NCBI GenBank assembly: GCA_964654945.1
Contig: CAZZLN010000014.1
Location: 1-36,671 of the forward strand
Direction of reading: 5' to 3'
DNA from: HGM11788 sp964654945
Lineage (GTDB): Bacteria; Bacillota; Clostridia; Lachnospirales; CAG-274
DNA: 36,671 nucleotides
A program made the position numbers and the translations under genes. The notes beneath the pieces were generated by a model, which ran no database searches, was not told the DNA's origin, and saw nothing but the letters and a program-made list of their open reading frames with translations. Shown piece by piece: positions 15,468-24,218 of this stretch. Each line of letters begins with the position of its first letter. Positions within the stretch are counted from its first letter, which is position 1.

Positions 15468-16559
15468 ATGAGTATAACTAATATTCATGGCGGAGATTTA
15501 GATGAGGTATCAAGATTATACCATATAGATAAATCAAAAATAATTAATTTTGGCGGAAATGTAAATCCTCTTGGACTACCACCATCAGTAAAAAAAGCCA
15601 TAGCAGAAAATGTTGATTTATGTATCAATTATCCTGATGTGAGCTATTTAGAGCTTAGAAAATCAATATCAGCCTACACAAACGCTGACTATAATAATAT
15701 TTTAATAGGCAACGGTTCTACCGAACTTATTTCAGGCTTTATAAAATATGTTCAGCCAAAAAAGGCAGTTATTGTTTCTCCCGCTTATTCAGAATATTTA
15801 AAAGAAATAAAATCTGTCAAAGGAGAAACTTGGCTGTTTGAATTGGAATATAATAATGATTTTATTCTTGACATTGATAAATTTATATCTGCATTATCAT
15901 CTGATGTTGATTTAGCTGTAATATGCAATCCAAATAATCCCACAGGTTCATTTATTAATCAAAATCAAATTGAATACATATTAAATCACTGTCAAAAGCA
16001 AAATATAAAATTAATGATAGACGAAACCTATGTTGAATTTGCAAATAAAAAAATATCTGCTATACCTCTTACTGACAAATTCAAAAATCTTTTTGTTATT
16101 AGAGGAACTTCTAAATTTTTTGCCTGTCCGGGTTTGAGGCTGGGATATGGTGTATGCTCTGATAAGAGTACTTATGATTATATAAATTCTCACAAGGATT
16201 TATGGTCTGTCAATGTGTTTGCAGAGCTTGCAGGAAAAGTTATGTTTTCAGATAAAAAATTTATAACCGATACACTTTCACTTATTAATAGCGAAAGACA
16301 TAGAATTATTCAAGAATTTGGCAAAATTAAAGGTATTAGATTATTTCCAAGTCAATCAAACTTTTTCTTATGTGAAATTACTAATAAAAAAATAACGTCA
16401 GATTATATTTTCAGCGAACTTATTAAAAAAGGAATATTAATAAGAAACTGCGAGGATTTTCCATATCTTAACAACAAATTTATAAGATTTTGTATTTTAA
16501 GCAAAAATGACAATTCACTGCTTATAGAGAATTTAAAATATATTTTATGGAGGTATTAA
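15468..16559 (+). CDS. PLP aminotransferase, CobD/HisC-like
   Basis: This class I/II fold PLP enzyme has 363 residues. It opens with HGGDLDEVSRLY and FGGNVNPLGLP, a pattern common in CobD (L-threonine-O-3-phosphate decarboxylase) and its HisC relatives. It also has GNGSTELI, the CNPNNPTGSF loop, the DETYVEF aspartate and the PLP lysine in RGTSKFFACPGLRLGYG. No cobalamin or histidine biosynthesis genes are nearby, so the substrate is undecided between threonine phosphate, histidinol phosphate or another amino acid. It ends 1 bp before the next gene, whose AGGTATTA site overlaps its last codons, so both are in one operon. Confidence 0.8.
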   Translation: MSITNIHGGDLDEVSRLYHIDKSKIINFGGNVNPLGLPPSVKKAIAENVDLCINYPDVSYLELRKSISAYTNADYNNILIGNGSTELISGFIKYVQPKKAVIVSPAYSEYLKEIKSVKGETWLFELEYNNDFILDIDKFISALSSDVDLAVICNPNNPTGSFINQNQIEYILNHCQKQNIKLMIDETYVEFANKKISAIPLTDKFKNLFVIRGTSKFFACPGLRLGYGVCSDKSTYDYINSHKDLWSVNVFAELAGKVMFSDKKFITDTLSLINSERHRIIQEFGKIKGIRLFPSQSNFFLCEITNKKITSDYIFSELIKKGILIRNCEDFPYLNNKFIRFCILSKNDNSLLIENLKYILWRY

Positions 16560-16560
16560 A

Positions 16561-17886
16561 ATGAGCAACGAACAAAATTTAAACAACGACCAAATGTATG
16601 ATGCAGTGCCATTTACAATGAAAGAAGCTCTTGCAGAAGCTAAAAGGTGTCTTAACTGTAAAAAACCAATGTGTAAAACAGGCTGTCCTATTGAAAACAA
16701 TATTCCTGAATTTATTCATCAGCTTTCAAGAGGTAATTTTGGTGAAGCAAGAAGTCTTTTAGCTGAAAAGACTAATCTTCCTGCTGTTTGCGGACGAGTT
16801 TGCCCCCACGAAAAGCAATGTGAAGGACACTGTGTAATGAATAAGGCAAAAAAGCCTATAAGAATAGGCAAGCTTGAACAGTTTGTAGCTGACTTTGATG
16901 CTGATATGAACCTTATCAGAGAAAAAATTCCACCAAAAACAAGAGGAAATGTTGCAGTTATAGGCTCCGGTCCTGCCGGTCTTACAGTAGCAGGTGACCT
17001 TGCTATGATGGGATTTAATGTTACGGTATATGAAAGTGAAGCTGAACCGGGCGGTGTATTATTATATGGTATTCCGGAGTTCAGACTCCCAAAGGATATT
17101 GTAAGACGTGAAACAAAGAGAATTTCTGAACTTGGCGTTCAGTTTATAAATAATACAATTATAGGACAAGATATTACTATTGACCAGCTTTTTGCAAAGG
17201 GCTTTGATGCTATATTTATTGGCACAGGCACAGCAATTGCAAGAGAATTAAATATACCCGGCAAAAATTTAAGAGGTGTGGTAAAATCTCACTACTTCCT
17301 TAGAATGGTTGCCCTTTACAACAGCAATAGTCTTGAAAGAAAAGAAGTTCCCGTAAAAGAGGGTGATACTGTACTTGTAATCGGTGCAGGCAATGTTGCT
17401 ATGGACGCATCCAGAACTGCTTTAAGAATGGGGGCAAAACAGGTAACTGTAATTTACAGGAGCACTGTTGATACTATAACAGCCGAAAAGCTTGAATATG
17501 ATTCAGCAGTTGCCGACGGCGTCAAATTTATGTGGAATGCTAATTCTCTTGAATACATAGGTGATGCAGAAGGCAAAAAATTAAAAGGTCTTAAAGTTGA
17601 ACAGGATGGTAATGAGCTTATTGTGCCTTGTGACAAAGTGCTTATTGCAATTGGTGCAAAACCTGCTAAGAGAATTATATCAACTACAAAGGGTATTGAG
17701 GTTAATGACAACGGCTATCTTATTACAAGTGAAAAGCCATATGGTATGACTACACTTAAGGGTGTGTTTGCAGGTGGAGATGTTGTTCATCAACCTGCAA
17801 CAGTTGTTCTTGCTATGAAAGAAGCTAAGAAGGTTGTTGAAGGTATATCATCTTATGTAGACGCTATTAAGCTTCTTGGTTTATAA
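16561..17886 (+). CDS. NAD(P)H-dependent FAD/Fe-S oxidoreductase, GltD/NfnB-like
   Basis: This 441-residue member of the glutamate synthase small-subunit family has two N-terminal iron-sulfur ligand groups (CLNCKKPMCKTGCP at 30-43 and CGRVCPHEKQCEGHC near 77-91). It also has an FAD site GSGPAGL (~134-140), PGGVLLYGIPEFRLPK, an NAD(P) site GAGNVAMDASRTALRMGA and the C-terminal FAGGDV motif. Electrons would pass from NAD(P)H through FAD to the Fe-S clusters. No gltB/gltA large subunit or NfnA-like partner lies beside it, so whether it is a glutamate synthase subunit, NfnB or a stand-alone enzyme stays open. A terminator follows. Confidence 0.85.
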   Translation: MSNEQNLNNDQMYDAVPFTMKEALAEAKRCLNCKKPMCKTGCPIENNIPEFIHQLSRGNFGEARSLLAEKTNLPAVCGRVCPHEKQCEGHCVMNKAKKPIRIGKLEQFVADFDADMNLIREKIPPKTRGNVAVIGSGPAGLTVAGDLAMMGFNVTVYESEAEPGGVLLYGIPEFRLPKDIVRRETKRISELGVQFINNTIIGQDITIDQLFAKGFDAIFIGTGTAIARELNIPGKNLRGVVKSHYFLRMVALYNSNSLERKEVPVKEGDTVLVIGAGNVAMDASRTALRMGAKQVTVIYRSTVDTITAEKLEYDSAVADGVKFMWNANSLEYIGDAEGKKLKGLKVEQDGNELIVPCDKVLIAIGAKPAKRIISTTKGIEVNDNGYLITSEKPYGMTTLKGVFAGGDVVHQPATVVLAMKEAKKVVEGISSYVDAIKLLGL

Positions 17887-17895
17887 TATTAAAGA

Positions 17896-17925
17896 AAAAA
17901 CTCCTTAATTGGAGTTTTTCTTTAT
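17896..17925 (+). terminator. Intrinsic terminator after the GltD-like gene
   Basis: AAAAACTCC (17896-17904) pairs with GGAGTTTTT (17911-17919) around a 6-base loop, with a T-rich tail following. Confidence 0.85.
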
Positions 17926-17974
17926 TTTTAATTTTTTCATATTCCTCTAAAAATAAATTAATCTGTTTAAAATA

Positions 17975-18003
17975 TTGCAAATACTGCCTGTTTATTATAT
18001 AAT
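17975..18003 (+). promoter_or_regulatory. Promoter of acpS-nnr operon
   Basis: TTGCAA (17975-17980), a 17-bp spacer and a consensus TATAAT (17998-18003), about 30 bp before the acpS ATG, which has AGGAGG ahead of it. Confidence 0.8.
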
Positions 18004-18032
18004 TAAAGCAGTAATAAGCAGGAGGTATCTTT

Positions 18033-18398
18033 ATGATAAAGGGAATAGGCACAGACATTATAGAAATTGAGAGAATTAAAAAATCAGCAGAAAATCAAAG
18101 TTTTTTAGACAAAATATATACAATATCAGAACAAAAGCTTTTTCATAATAAAAATTATGAATTTCTTGCAGGAAGATTTGCGGCAAAAGAAGCTATAGCA
18201 AAGGCTTTGGGAACAGGCTTTAAAGGCTGCTCACCTTTAGAAATTGAGATAATAAGAAAAAACAGCGGCTTGCCTTATGTAAATTTATATGGTAATGCCA
18301 AAATTATATTTGAAGCATTAGGCGGAAAAAATATTTTAATATCTATTTCACACAGTAAAGAAAACGCTATTGCTTTTGCATTAATTGAGGGAGTGTAA
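18033..18398 (+). CDS. acpS: Holo-[acyl-carrier-protein] synthase
   Basis: AcpS transfers 4'-phosphopantetheine from CoA to acyl carrier protein. The 121-residue protein is the usual length for the family. It shows the metal-binding start GIGTDIIEIERI (4-15, with Asp8), the catalytic GRFAAKEAIAKALGTG (~47-62, with Glu near 53) and the C-terminal SISHSKENAIAFA. AcpS commonly sits next to the nnr gene in Firmicutes, as here (3 bp apart). The ATG follows AGGAGG at good spacing. Confidence 0.95.
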   Translation: MIKGIGTDIIEIERIKKSAENQSFLDKIYTISEQKLFHNKNYEFLAGRFAAKEAIAKALGTGFKGCSPLEIEIIRKNSGLPYVNLYGNAKIIFEALGGKNILISISHSKENAIAFALIEGV

Positions 18399-18401
18399 TT
18401 T

Positions 18402-19841
18402 ATGTATATTTTATCAAATGCAGAAATGAAAGAAGTTGAAAGATATGCAATAGAAGATATGGGAGTGCCATCTATTGTGCTTATGGAAAATGCGGCTAAA
18501 AACGCATCAGAGGTCATACTTTCACGAAAACCTGAAAAAGCAGTTATAATTGCCGGAAAAGGCAATAACGGAGGCGACGGACTTGCAATAGCAAGGCACC
18601 TTATTACAAACAATGTTAAAACAAAGATTTATTTTATTGGCGACAGCAAAAAAGCAACTGCTGATTGTAAAATTAATCTTAATATACTTAAAAATTACAA
18701 TGCAGATATTATATTTGATAATAATATTAATTTAAATCACTGTGATATTGTAATTGATGCCCTTATAGGCACAGGTCTTAAAAGAAAGCTTAGTGAAGAA
18801 TATATAAAAATAGTAAATATTATAAACAAAAGCAATAAATTTGTTGTTTCAATAGATTGTCCTACGGGCATAAATTCTGACACCGGAGAGGATTATGGTA
18901 TTGCTGTAAATGCCGATATTACAGTTACATTTCATCAGCCCAAAACAGGACTTATGCTCTACCCTGCATATTCTCACACAGGCAGAATTATAGTTAAAGA
19001 TATTGGTATACCTTATATAAACAAAAGCAATACATTTAAGCTTGATAATATATCTATGCCAAAAAGAAATTCTGATTCCCATAAGGGTACCTACGGAAAA
19101 GCTCTTATTATAGCCGGAAGTGATAATATGACAGGTGCGGCAGTGCTTAATGCAAAGGCTTGCTACAATGTGGGAGCAGGTCTTGTAAATATATGCTCAA
19201 CTGACCACGTTATTGATATTATTCAAAACAGTGTTCCCGAAGCAATAACCTCAAAAAGAGAAAATATAGATTATAATTACGGAAATGTATGTGCCATAGG
19301 TTCAGGCTTGGGAAGGAATTATGAGCTTGTTGAAAATGTAATATTAAACTGTAATAACAAGCTTATTATAGATGCTGACGGAATTAATTCATTGTCAGAA
19401 AATACAGATTTGCTTTTAAAGCATAAAAATGACTGTATAATAACTCCTCATATAATGGAAATGAGCCGTCTTACAAAGCTTGATATAAATTATATAAAAA
19501 ATAATATGATTGAAACGGCAAAGGAATTTGCTAAAAAATACAATGTCACAGTTGTTTTAAAAGATGCTCACACTGTCATAGCATCTCCAAAGGGAAAAAT
19601 TTGCATAAATACAACAGGCACTCCTGCAATGAGCAAAGGAGGAACCGGAGATTGTCTTTGCGGTGTTATTACAGGTCTTATTGCACAGGGAATTGAAAGC
19701 TTTAATGCAGCCTGTATGGGGGCTTATATTAACGGAAAAGCAGGTGAATACGCTGAAAAAAAGCTTGGAACATATAGTGTAAGAGCAAGTGATATTGCAG
19801 ACAATATTCACAATTGTTTTATTTCTGAAACATATTTATAG
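18402..19841 (+). CDS. nnrD: Bifunctional NAD(P)HX epimerase / ADP-dependent NAD(P)HX dehydratase
   Basis: This enzyme repairs hydrated NADH and NADPH. The N-terminal half (~1-205) is the YjeF_N epimerase domain, with VLMENAAKNASE, IIAGKGNNGGDGLAIARHL and IDALIGTGL. The C-terminal half (~215-479) is the ADP-dependent carbohydrate kinase-like dehydratase, with HKGTYGKALIIAGSDNMTGAAVL, IDADGIN and the GTPAMSKGGTGDCLCGVITGLIAQG motif. At 479 residues it is slightly short of the usual ~500 but both domains are complete. Its last 34 bp overlap the 3' end of the convergent GNAT gene on the other strand, with no terminator hairpin between. Confidence 0.93.
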   Translation: MYILSNAEMKEVERYAIEDMGVPSIVLMENAAKNASEVILSRKPEKAVIIAGKGNNGGDGLAIARHLITNNVKTKIYFIGDSKKATADCKINLNILKNYNADIIFDNNINLNHCDIVIDALIGTGLKRKLSEEYIKIVNIINKSNKFVVSIDCPTGINSDTGEDYGIAVNADITVTFHQPKTGLMLYPAYSHTGRIIVKDIGIPYINKSNTFKLDNISMPKRNSDSHKGTYGKALIIAGSDNMTGAAVLNAKACYNVGAGLVNICSTDHVIDIIQNSVPEAITSKRENIDYNYGNVCAIGSGLGRNYELVENVILNCNNKLIIDADGINSLSENTDLLLKHKNDCIITPHIMEMSRLTKLDINYIKNNMIETAKEFAKKYNVTVVLKDAHTVIASPKGKICINTTGTPAMSKGGTGDCLCGVITGLIAQGIESFNAACMGAYINGKAGEYAEKKLGTYSVRASDIADNIHNCFISETYL

Positions 19842-20347
19842 GCATTTTTCCCAATATAATTTTTATAAATTTCAAAATATCGGTCATAGGTTAAATCTGT
19901 TCCTCTTGATAAAACTTCCATTTCAACACCAAACAGATTTACACCTATGCCTGTTTCAGTTATGCCATTTCTTTTATAAAAATTTTTTCGTCTTATTCTT
20001 TCATTATAATTTTCAGATGGAATTTTTGTGCTTTCTATTTCAAGAATAAAATCCTTATCTTTATAATATTTTTGCAGCTCTAAAAGAGCCTCAGAACCAT
20101 AACCTAAGCCTCTCATACTCTCATCAATGGCAAAATAAGCAAGAAGCACAATATTTTTATACAATATTGTGGAAGCAAGACCGCAGAATTTATTATTTTT
20201 TTCTAAATAAAAAATATCAGTTATTCCAATTTTCTGCTTTTTTAGCATGAGCCAAAACGGTTTTCTTTCCCATTTGGGAAATGCGTGTTTATAAAGCTTC
20301 TTTATTTTATAAAGCATAAAAAAATTTGTGGTTTTAATAAGTTTCAT
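19808..20347 (-). CDS. GNAT-family N-acetyltransferase
   Basis: The 179-residue protein has the GNAT fold pattern: a beta strand FCGLASTILYKNIVLLAYFAIDESMRGLGYGSEALLELQKYY. The acetyl-CoA pyrophosphate loop reads RGLGYG (the R/Q-x-x-G-x-G/A motif A), followed by an ILEIEST strand. The substrate cannot be told from sequence. Its ATG overlaps the dCMP deaminase stop by 4 bp (ATGA), so the two are coupled. Its 3' end overlaps nnrD tail to tail. Confidence 0.82.
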   Translation of the reverse strand: MKLIKTTNFFMLYKIKKLYKHAFPKWERKPFWLMLKKQKIGITDIFYLEKNNKFCGLASTILYKNIVLLAYFAIDESMRGLGYGSEALLELQKYYKDKDFILEIESTKIPSENYNERIRRKNFYKRNGITETGIGVNLFGVEMEVLSRGTDLTYDRYFEIYKNYIGKNAYKYVSEIKQL

Positions 20348-20805
20348 TTTTGCTCCTTATTATTATATACTTCAAATTTAATTCCGCTTTGCTCTATCAT
20401 TTCCTTAGCCATTTCATCAGGATAAAGCTCCTTTGCAACAACTCTTGCAATACCTGCATTTATAATTTGCTTAGTACACATTGTACAAGGTGATGCGGTA
20501 ACATAAAGAGTTCCTCCTTTACAGCTTACGCCATTTACGGCACATTGAGTAATTGCATTGCTTTCAGCATGAACAGCTCTGCAAAGCTCATGACGTTCAC
20601 CGCTCGGAATATTAAGCTTCTGTCTTATACAATCACCTATATCACAGCAGTTAGGCAACCCCTTCGGAGCGCCGTTATAGCCTGTTGCAAGAACCTGATT
20701 ATCCTTTACAATTACTGCTCCTACATGACGTCTGTTGCAGGTTGAACGTTTTCCGGCAAGCTCTGCCATTTCCATAAAGTATTCATCCCAGCTTATTCTT
20801 CCCAT
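20344..20805 (-). CDS. comEB: Deoxycytidylate (dCMP) deaminase
   Basis: This enzyme converts dCMP to dUMP for thymidylate synthesis. The 153 residues include the zinc-site HAE (His79-Ala-Glu81) and SPCTMC (Cys107, Cys110). The dCMP-deaminase-specific additions TGYNGAPKGLPNC, DIGDCIRQ and HELCRAVHAESNAI are also present. The latter features separate it from cytidine and tRNA adenosine deaminases. The start codon follows GAGGTG, 10 bp after the TrmH gene stop. Placed between a TrmH methyltransferase and GNAT gene, it belongs to a compact three-gene run. Confidence 0.94.
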   Translation of the reverse strand: MGRISWDEYFMEMAELAGKRSTCNRRHVGAVIVKDNQVLATGYNGAPKGLPNCCDIGDCIRQKLNIPSGERHELCRAVHAESNAITQCAVNGVSCKGGTLYVTASPCTMCTKQIINAGIARVVAKELYPDEMAKEMIEQSGIKFEVYNNKEQK

Positions 20806-20814
20806 ATAAACACC

Positions 20815-21546
20815 TCACATCCTTTGTCTTAATGCTTCATATATCATAATTGCTGCTGCAACTCCCGCATTCATACTTTCTGCCTTGCCATACATAGGTA
20901 TTTTAACAAGATTGCAGGCTTTTTCAGATAGCTTGTCGCTTATTCCATTGCCCTCATTTCCAATAATGATTGCAACACCATTTTTCATATTAACATCATA
21001 GGGAGTTTTAACACCATATAAATGTGCGGCAACAGAGGTTACATTTATTTCAGATAAAAGCTTTATTAAGTCAACATCAGTATATATTGGCAGATGAAAA
21101 ACAGAACCCATTGTAGCACGCACAACCTTTGGATTGTATATATCAACACAACCCTTTGAAAGAAACACACCGTCAGCACCTGCTGCATCAGCAGTTCTTA
21201 TAATAGTGCCCATATTCCCGGGGTCCTGTATATTTTCAAGAAGAATATAAAGGGGATTTTTATCATTGTTATTGAATTTATGCTCTGTAATATGACATAC
21301 AGCAATAACCCCCTGAGGATTTACAGTATCGCAAACTTTATTAAAAAGGCTGTCACTTACAATGTAGTCTGATTTTATATCTCCTCTGTAGCTTTCTGCT
21401 GATACAACATAGGCTATGTTATTTTCAGCTTCTTTTATAAGTCTTTCGCCCTCAAGAACAAAAAGCTTCAGCTTATTTCTATTTTTTCTAAGCTTAAGAG
21501 AATTTATTTCTTTTATAATTTTGTTTTTATCACTTTGTATATACAT
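20815..21546 (-). CDS. TrmH/SpoU-family RNA 2'-O-methyltransferase
   Basis: This is an SPOUT-fold methyltransferase acting on rRNA or tRNA ribose. Residues ~1-95 are a substrate-binding domain of the SpoU_sub_bind type. The catalytic knot contains LENIQDPGNMGTIIRTADAAGADGVFL (motif 1), IIIGNEGNGIS (motif 2) and VKIPMYGKAESMNAGVAAAIMIYE (motif 3). The 243 residues are typical of the TrmH/RlmB/YsgA-like group; the exact RNA target is unknown. Its ATG overlaps the stop of a decayed ktrA reading frame (TAATG), which suggests it was once translated by coupling to that gene and may now depend on another signal. Confidence 0.9.
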   Translation of the reverse strand: MYIQSDKNKIIKEINSLKLRKNRNKLKLFVLEGERLIKEAENNIAYVVSAESYRGDIKSDYIVSDSLFNKVCDTVNPQGVIAVCHITEHKFNNNDKNPLYILLENIQDPGNMGTIIRTADAAGADGVFLSKGCVDIYNPKVVRATMGSVFHLPIYTDVDLIKLLSEINVTSVAAHLYGVKTPYDVNMKNGVAIIIGNEGNGISDKLSEKACNLVKIPMYGKAESMNAGVAAAIMIYEALRQRM

Positions 21547-21705
21547 TAGCTTAATCCCTGTATCTTTTTATTTTCACCAATTACAACAAGTATATCATTT
21601 TCTTTTATAACATTTTTAGGGCCAGGGGATACTATGACTTCCTCACCCCTTTTTACACAACAATATTAATGCCATAAATCCAAGTTCTATTATCTTTGGG
21701 TTCAA
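21546..21705 (-). pseudogene. ktrA: Remnant of KtrA/TrkA potassium-channel regulator C-terminus
   Basis: A minus-strand frame from 21656 to the stop at 21548-21546 reads VKRGEEVIVSPGPKNVIKEN then DILVVIGENKKIQGLS, the typical end of a TrkA-C (RCK-C) domain. Just upstream, in another frame, YGINIVV (near 21657-21677) is the expected preceding beta strand, so a one-base deletion breaks the gene within the run GTTGTGTAAAAAGG. Further upstream only stop-ridden scraps such as KDNRTWIY remain, and no RCK-N domain is present. A ktrA next to a TrmH gene is a common Clostridia arrangement, which supports decay in place. Any residual 37-codon fragment is unlikely to be functional. Confidence 0.8.
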
Positions 21706-21740
21706 ATTTTTAATATTTTCATAATATCTCCAAAAAAATG

Positions 21741-21769
21741 TTGTAATAATTCAAAAAAAATGATAAAAT
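21741..21769 (+). promoter_or_regulatory. Probable promoter of the aroC-lysA operon
   Basis: TTGTAA (21741-21746), a 17-bp spacer and TAAAAT (21764-21769). A stand-alone TATAAT also occurs at 21823-21828, only 12 bp before the ATG at 21841, with GAGGTGAT between. It lacks a -35 match and would leave almost no leader. Confidence 0.5.
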
Positions 21770-21840
21770 TCCATTAAGTATTACTAAATAATAGTATACA
21801 CAAATTTGTTTGATTTTTCAAGTATAATTGAGGTGATAAT

Positions 21841-22932
21841 ATGTCAGGCTCAACATTTGGTAATATATTTAAAATTACCACTTGGGGTGAGTCCCATGGA
21901 AAAGGTCTTGGAGTAGTAATAGACGGCTGTCCCGCCGGTATTGAATTAAATGAAGATATAATACAAAAAGACATGGACAGGAGAAAACCCGGCTCAAATA
22001 AATTCGGTACAAAAAGGCAGGAGGGTGATAAAATAAATATTCTCTCCGGTGTTTTTGAAGGGAAAACAACAGGCACGCCTATTTCACTTGCAGTATTTAA
22101 CGAAGACCAAAGGTCAAAGGATTATTCTAATATAGCAAATATCTACAGACCCGGGCATGCTGATATGGGGTTTGAAGAAAAATACGGTTTCAGAGATTAC
22201 AGAGGAGGAGGCCGTTCCTCTGCAAGAGAAACCCTTGCAAGAGTAGCAGCAGGTGCAGTTGCAAAGCAAATATTAAATGAGCTTAATATTAATGTTTATG
22301 CCTATACAAAGGCTATAGGCTCTGTAACAATAAACAGTGTTAATTTATCATTAAGAGATACAAACCCTCTTTATATGCCTGATGAAAAGGCTGCACAGGA
22401 AGCTGCAAGGCTTGTCGAAAAGTCAATGAGTGAGTGTAATTCAATGGGTGGTATAGTTGAATGTGTGACAACAGGACTTCCTATTGGTATAGGAGAGCCT
22501 TGCTTTGATAAGCTTGACAGCTCTGTTTCAAAGGCAGTAATGAGTATAGGCGCTGCAAAAGGTATAGAGTTTGGACTTGGCTTTGATGCAGCAAGAACCT
22601 ATGGCAGCATAAATAATGACAAAATGTATGCTGAAAATGGTATAATCAAAAAATATACAAACAATTCAGGTGGTGTTCTCGGAGGTATAAGTGATGGTGA
22701 CAATTTTATATTCAGAGTTGCATTTAAGCCTACTCCATCTATTTCACAGCCTCAGAAAACTGTTACAAATTCTCATGAAAATACAGAGGTTGTAATAAAG
22801 GGCAGACACGACCCTATAGTTGTGCCAAGAGCAGTTGTGGTCGTTGAAGCAATGACAGCAATAACCATTGCAGATTTGCTGCTTATGAATATGAGTGCGA
22901 AAATTGACAATTTGAAAAAAATCTATTTATAA
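21841..22932 (+). CDS. aroC: Chorismate synthase
   Basis: AroC makes chorismate from EPSP using reduced FMN, the last step of the shikimate pathway. All three signature regions are visible: GESHGKGLGVVIDGCPAG (~17-34), RPGHADMGFEEKYGFRDYRGGGRSSARETLARVAAGAVA (~104-142), and RHDPIVVPRAVVVVEAMTAI near the end. The 363 residues fit the family. GAGGTGAT precedes the ATG. lysA follows 23 bp later on the same strand. No other aro genes are in the window, so the pathway is dispersed. Confidence 0.97.
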   Translation: MSGSTFGNIFKITTWGESHGKGLGVVIDGCPAGIELNEDIIQKDMDRRKPGSNKFGTKRQEGDKINILSGVFEGKTTGTPISLAVFNEDQRSKDYSNIANIYRPGHADMGFEEKYGFRDYRGGGRSSARETLARVAAGAVAKQILNELNINVYAYTKAIGSVTINSVNLSLRDTNPLYMPDEKAAQEAARLVEKSMSECNSMGGIVECVTTGLPIGIGEPCFDKLDSSVSKAVMSIGAAKGIEFGLGFDAARTYGSINNDKMYAENGIIKKYTNNSGGVLGGISDGDNFIFRVAFKPTPSISQPQKTVTNSHENTEVVIKGRHDPIVVPRAVVVVEAMTAITIADLLLMNMSAKIDNLKKIYL

Positions 22933-22955
22933 TAATAAGAAAGGAAACAAAAACA

Positions 22956-24206
22956 ATGGCAAAAATTAATTCAAAGGTAACAGATAGTGTAAATTTTTTT
23001 AAGGGAAACAAACCACAGGATTTAGTTGCAAAATTCGGCAGTCCTCTTTATGTTTACAACGAAAGCATTTTAAGAGAAAGATGCAGAGATATTAAGCATC
23101 TTGTAACTTATCCTAAGTTCAGAGTTAACTATTCTGCAAAGGCTAATTCAAACCTTGCATTTTTACAAATTGTACACGATGAAGGACTTGATGTTGATGC
23201 AATGAGCCCCGGGGAAATTTTTGTTGAATTAAAGGCAGGTTTCAAGCCTGAACAGATATTCTACATCAGCAACAATGTATCAAAGGAAGAAATGAAGTAT
23301 GCCATTGACCACAATGTACTTTGCAGCGTTGACTCATTATCACAGCTTGAGCAATACGGTCAGATTAACAGAGGCGGCAGAGTTGCCGCAAGATTTAACG
23401 GCGGTATTGGCACAGGTCATCACGAAAAGGTTGTTACAGCAGGCAAAAAGACTAAGTTTGCAATAAACCCTGAATATATTCCTGAATTTAAGGAGATTTT
23501 AAAGAAATATGACTTAAAGCTTGTTGGTATCAATCAGCATATAGGTTCATTATTTATGGACGGCAAGCCTTATGTTGATGGTGTAAAAGCGATTTTAAAT
23601 ATTGCAAAGCAGTTTGATGACCTTGAATTTATTGACCTTGGAGGCGGTTTTGGTATTCCTTATGAAAAACTTAATGCCCAGCCCAGACTTGATATGAAAG
23701 ACTTAGGAAAACAGCTTGACGAGGTGTTAAAAAATTTTGCTGCTGAATATGGCAAGGAAATTACATTTAAAGTTGAACCCGGCAGATATATTTCTGCTGA
23801 ATGTTCAGTGCTTCTTGGTACCGTTCACGCAGTTAAGCACAACGGAGAGGACAAATATATAGGTACTGATTTAGGCTTTAATGTATTACAAAGACCTATT
23901 ATGTATGATTCTCACCACGATATTGAAGTTTATAATGACAGTGAAAATGTTGAAGATGTTACTGTTGTAGGAAATATATGTGAATCAGGTGACATTATTG
24001 CTAAGCACAGGATAATTCCCGAAGCTAATGTTGGTGATGTTATAGGTGTTCTTGATGCAGGTGCCTATGGTCATGTTATGTCATCTAACTACAACAACAG
24101 GCTTCGCCCTGCTGAGGTTTTGATAAGAGAAAATGGTGAAGTTGTTCTCATTAGAGAAAGAGATGAGCTTGAAGATTTAACAAAGCATATGAAATCTATT
24201 ATGTAA
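22956..24206 (+). CDS. lysA: Diaminopimelate decarboxylase
   Basis: This PLP enzyme of the alanine-racemase fold III converts meso-diaminopimelate to L-lysine. The PLP lysine is in FRVNYSAKANSNLAFL (~50-65), and HIGS appears near 190 with EFIDLGGGFGIPY following. KVEPGRYISAECSVLLGTVHAVK, the CESGDIIAKHR active-site Cys segment from the partner subunit, and GAYGHVMSSNYNNRLRPAEVL complete the enzyme. The 416 residues match the family. AAGGAAAC lies before the ATG. It is in one operon with aroC and the LUD-domain gene. Confidence 0.96.
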   Translation: MAKINSKVTDSVNFFKGNKPQDLVAKFGSPLYVYNESILRERCRDIKHLVTYPKFRVNYSAKANSNLAFLQIVHDEGLDVDAMSPGEIFVELKAGFKPEQIFYISNNVSKEEMKYAIDHNVLCSVDSLSQLEQYGQINRGGRVAARFNGGIGTGHHEKVVTAGKKTKFAINPEYIPEFKEILKKYDLKLVGINQHIGSLFMDGKPYVDGVKAILNIAKQFDDLEFIDLGGGFGIPYEKLNAQPRLDMKDLGKQLDEVLKNFAAEYGKEITFKVEPGRYISAECSVLLGTVHAVKHNGEDKYIGTDLGFNVLQRPIMYDSHHDIEVYNDSENVEDVTVVGNICESGDIIAKHRIIPEANVGDVIGVLDAGAYGHVMSSNYNNRLRPAEVLIRENGEVVLIRERDELEDLTKHMKSIM

Positions 24207-24218
24207 GGAGGTGTTTAT

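Noticed and set aside
22933..22955. Lysine riboswitch before lysA
   Set aside because: The gene is 23 bp after aroC inside an operon, leaving no room for an L-box.
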